From contig CAKQXY010000087.1 of NCBI GenBank assembly GCA_934292725.1, forward strand, positions 1-5,443: DNA of 5,443 nt. Direction: 5' to 3'. Each line of letters begins with the position of its first letter. Positions within the stretch are counted from its first letter, which is position 1. The stretch comes from an uncultured Lachnospiraceae bacterium. Its GTDB lineage: Bacteria > Bacillota > Clostridia > Lachnospirales > Lachnospiraceae. Positions 5,377-5,443 of this stretch are shown one piece after another. Position numbers and translations under genes: made by a program. Under the pieces are notes generated by a model. The model did not search any database. It was not told the origin of the DNA and saw only the letters and a program-made list of their open reading frames with translations.

Positions 5377-5443
5377 TTATTGATTTTTAATATATTCTTG
5401 TACCATTTGTAGACTGTTCTCACTTACTGTTGTGGCAAAATAG
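5377..5443 (-). CDS. IS200/IS605-type transposase TnpA, C-terminal fragment (runs off window)
   Basis: Only the last 21 codons and the stop (TAA, 5377-5379) are visible, entering from the right edge. The peptide reads YFATTVS-ENSLQMVQEYIKNQ. This fits the end of Y1 (HUH) single-strand transposases, where a YF...T(V/G)... segment is followed by a helix ending in YIxxQ that completes the active-site domain. TnpA proteins are about 130-155 residues, so the gene would start roughly 400 bp to the right. No tnpB begins after it in the window, suggesting an IS200-like (tnpA-only) element. The short length limits certainty, but the bulged-T hairpin just downstream supports the call. No terminator follows, so its transcripts could run into the GH13 gene. 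Confidence 0.65.
   Translation of the reverse strand, partial: YFATTVSENSLQMVQEYIKNQ

Noticed and set aside
1..5443. CRISPR arrays, tRNA or rRNA genes, or a new defence or toxin system
   Set aside because: No regularly spaced repeats, no cloverleaf or rRNA sequence and no unexplained gene clusters are visible; the coding content is two insertion sequences, a permease remnant and two metabolic enzymes.

Overview
The window looks like an accessory stretch of a Firmicutes chromosome, probably a gut-type clostridium (Lachnospiraceae-like). I infer this from the moderately A+T-rich genes, the strong AGGAGG-type ribosome sites, the sigma-A-like promoters, and the style of the IS3 transposase, ABC-2 permease and GH13 proteins. 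This assignment rests on sequence style alone; there is no rRNA or other marker gene here.

Layout from left to right. Positions 1-94 hold a rho-independent-terminator-like hairpin and short non-coding sequence that borders an insertion. Positions 95-1336 are an IS3-family insertion sequence on the minus strand, with 17/19-matching inverted ends, orfA, a poly-A frameshift site, and an orfB broken by an 8-bp tandem duplication. Directly against its right end, on the plus strand, lies the body of an ABC-2 type transporter permease (to 2365). Its natural start is missing, and the first in-frame start is a TTG inside the IS inverted repeat. The left flank of the IS does not carry the missing 5' end and there is no convincing target duplication, so the IS marks a rearrangement or deletion rather than a clean insertion. 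The ATPase partner expected beside such a permease is not in the window.

Positions 2366-2570 form a convergent intergenic region with a strong bidirectional terminator. Two minus-strand genes follow that look like one transcription unit: a GH13 alpha-glucosidase-type enzyme (3672-5207, upstream in transcription) and a PLP-dependent threonine-aldolase-type enzyme (2571-3605, downstream). A well-formed promoter (TTGACA, 17 bp, TAGAAT) precedes the GH13 gene. A near-perfect 19-bp palindrome sits between that promoter and the ribosome site and looks like a repressor operator.

The right edge (5377-5443) carries the last 21 codons of what I read as an IS200/IS605-type TnpA transposase. Beyond its stop is a hairpin with a bulged T, as in the ends of that family. 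The window is therefore ordinary sugar and amino-acid metabolism bordered by two different mobile elements. I see no convincing new biological system. The items most worth a second look are the IS3/permease junction, the inactivating duplication in orfB, and the operator-like palindrome ahead of the GH13 gene.
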